A DNA stretch of 12,915 nt, from positions 1 through 12,915 of the forward strand of contig JALVZI010000133.1 of NCBI GenBank assembly GCA_027022125.1, in the 5' to 3' direction. How positions within the stretch are numbered: position 1 is the first letter of the stretch; each line of letters opens with the position of its first letter. Positions 12,013-12,915 of this stretch are shown in pieces. The translations under genes and the position numbers were made by a program. Under the pieces are notes generated by a model. The model did not search any database. It worked only from the letters and a program-made list of their open reading frames with translations, and was not told where the DNA came from. The DNA is from Anaerolineae bacterium (GTDB lineage Bacteria; Chloroflexota; Anaerolineae; 4572-78).

Positions 12013-12915
12013 ATGAACCGGCAAAAAGTCTACCGCCGCTTTTCTCTGGGACAACGTTTGGAACACTGGGTGATGGTCATTTCATTCACCATTCTCGCCC
12101 TGACCGGATTGCCGCAAAAATTCCCCTATTATGACCTGTCGCAATCGCTGATAGCCGCGCTGGGGGGTATCGAAACGGTGCGCATCATTCACCGTTATGC
12201 CGCTATTGTGCTGATGGCTGGCACAATTTATCACGGCGGGGTGCTGACATATCACGCTTTCGTCAAACGGCAGTGGTCGATGATGCCTTCATGGCAGGAT
12301 GCCAAAGATTTGTTCGCCACGATGGCATACAATTTGGGATTGAGAAAAGAACATCCCAAACTGCCCCGCTACAATTTTGAAGAAAAGATGGAATACTGGT
12401 CGCTGATTTGGGGTACGGTGTTGATGATACTGACCGGTTTTATGCTGTGGAATCCCATCGCCACGGCGAAATTCCTGCCGGGGCAGTTTATCCCCGCGGC
12501 GAAAGCAGCGCACGGCGGCGAAGCGGTGCTGGCGGTGCTGGCAATTCTGGTGTGGCATTTTTACGGGGTACACATCAATTTTAACCCCAGCATGTTCACC
12601 GGAAAATTGCCGTGGCGCAAAATGGTGAAAGAACACGCGCTGGAATTGGAACAACTGGAAAAAGGCGCGCTGCCCCCTGAACCGCCGAAAGAAATCATCG
12701 CCAAACGGACGCGAATGTTTCTGCCGGTGGCGGTGGTCATCGCCGCGACACTAATTGCCGGTTTGTACTTTTTTGTCACTTTCGAGGATACCGCCATCGC
12801 CACAGTGGACAAATTACAACTGCCGGAAGATGAAGCGTACCAGCCGCTTGAGATTGAAAACATCCATGCCACCATCGAAAGTTACAGCGGGGCGGACAGT
12901 TGCGCCGCCGCCGGA
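12013..12915 (+). CDS. Cytochrome b-type quinone-linked membrane subunit, partial at 3' end
   Basis: 301 codons without a stop run to the window edge. The start ATG follows the cytochrome stop by 3 bp, with GAGGAT (about 12001-12006) as ribosome site. The first residues (RRFSLGQRLEHWVM..LALTGLP) match the start of the diheme cytochrome b family of formate dehydrogenase gamma/Ni-Fe hydrogenase cytochrome b subunits. Candidate heme-b ligands are His18, His60, His74 and His182/187. Hydrophobic segments lie at about 20-35, 62-82, 130-147 and 170-190, and a fifth at 234-254 puts a C-terminal domain outside. That last segment (ESYSGADSCAAAG) begins a Cys-containing region, which could be a heme c or iron-sulfur domain but is cut off. 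It probably moves electrons between quinol and the nine-heme cytochrome. The full length is unknown. Confidence 0.87.
   Translation, partial: MNRQKVYRRFSLGQRLEHWVMVISFTILALTGLPQKFPYYDLSQSLIAALGGIETVRIIHRYAAIVLMAGTIYHGGVLTYHAFVKRQWSMMPSWQDAKDLFATMAYNLGLRKEHPKLPRYNFEEKMEYWSLIWGTVLMILTGFMLWNPIATAKFLPGQFIPAAKAAHGGEAVLAVLAILVWHFYGVHINFNPSMFTGKLPWRKMVKEHALELEQLEKGALPPEPPKEIIAKRTRMFLPVAVVIAATLIAGLYFFVTFEDTAIATVDKLQLPEDEAYQPLEIENIHATIESYSGADSCAAAG

Overview
The window reads as a stretch of bacterial chromosome with dense, GC-rich genes separated by unusually repeat-rich intergenic regions. The two styles of intergenic repeat (period-7 word arrays, and perfect palindromes with GTAGGGGC or GTAGAGACGCCC arms) and the gene content resemble an anaerobic or facultative member of the Chloroflexota, perhaps Anaerolineae-like. 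That placement is inference from general familiarity, not from a marker gene, and is only moderately likely.

Layout. 1-2016: a tight three-gene + strand operon made of the 3' end of a metallo-beta-lactamase (MBL) fold hydrolase, a membrane-anchored TPR protein and a second MBL-fold hydrolase with a modified metal motif. 2019-2340: a strong promoter, tRNA-Pro(CGG), tRNA-Pro(GGG), tRNA-Thr(GGT) and a 13-bp hairpin terminator. 2368-3414: galT on the minus strand. 3415-4062: 650 bp without a gene, holding period-7 word arrays, an inverted-repeat element, an orphan promoter-like site and a hairpin. 4063-5247: deoB (phosphopentomutase). 5248-5445: more word arrays. 5446-9030: one 1194-residue protein fusing two Dpp/Opp-type permease subunits to an M28-peptidase-like domain. 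9031-9690: 660 bp without a gene, packed with palindromes. 9691-10611: a LysR-type regulator on the minus strand. 10612-10902: an AT-rich divergent control region. 10903-12009: a nine-heme membrane-anchored cytochrome c. 12013-end: a partial cytochrome b-type membrane subunit, cut by the window edge.

How the genes work together. The last two + strand genes form a respiratory pair: the di-heme-b-like membrane subunit probably exchanges electrons with quinone, and the multiheme cytochrome carries them outside the membrane. Between them and the divergent LysR gene lie a good sigma70-type promoter, a perfect CRP/FNR-type palindrome just downstream of the -10 box, and repeated motifs that could be LysR operators. 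galT and deoB are single housekeeping sugar-phosphate genes.

Most notable. (1) The DppB-DppC-M28 fusion, whose peptidase domain has lost several expected zinc or catalytic residues and so looks like an extracellular pseudo-peptidase tethered to a transporter. (2) The family of period-7 word arrays, which supply the stop codons of both galT and deoB and form the 5' leaders of galT, deoB and the fusion gene.
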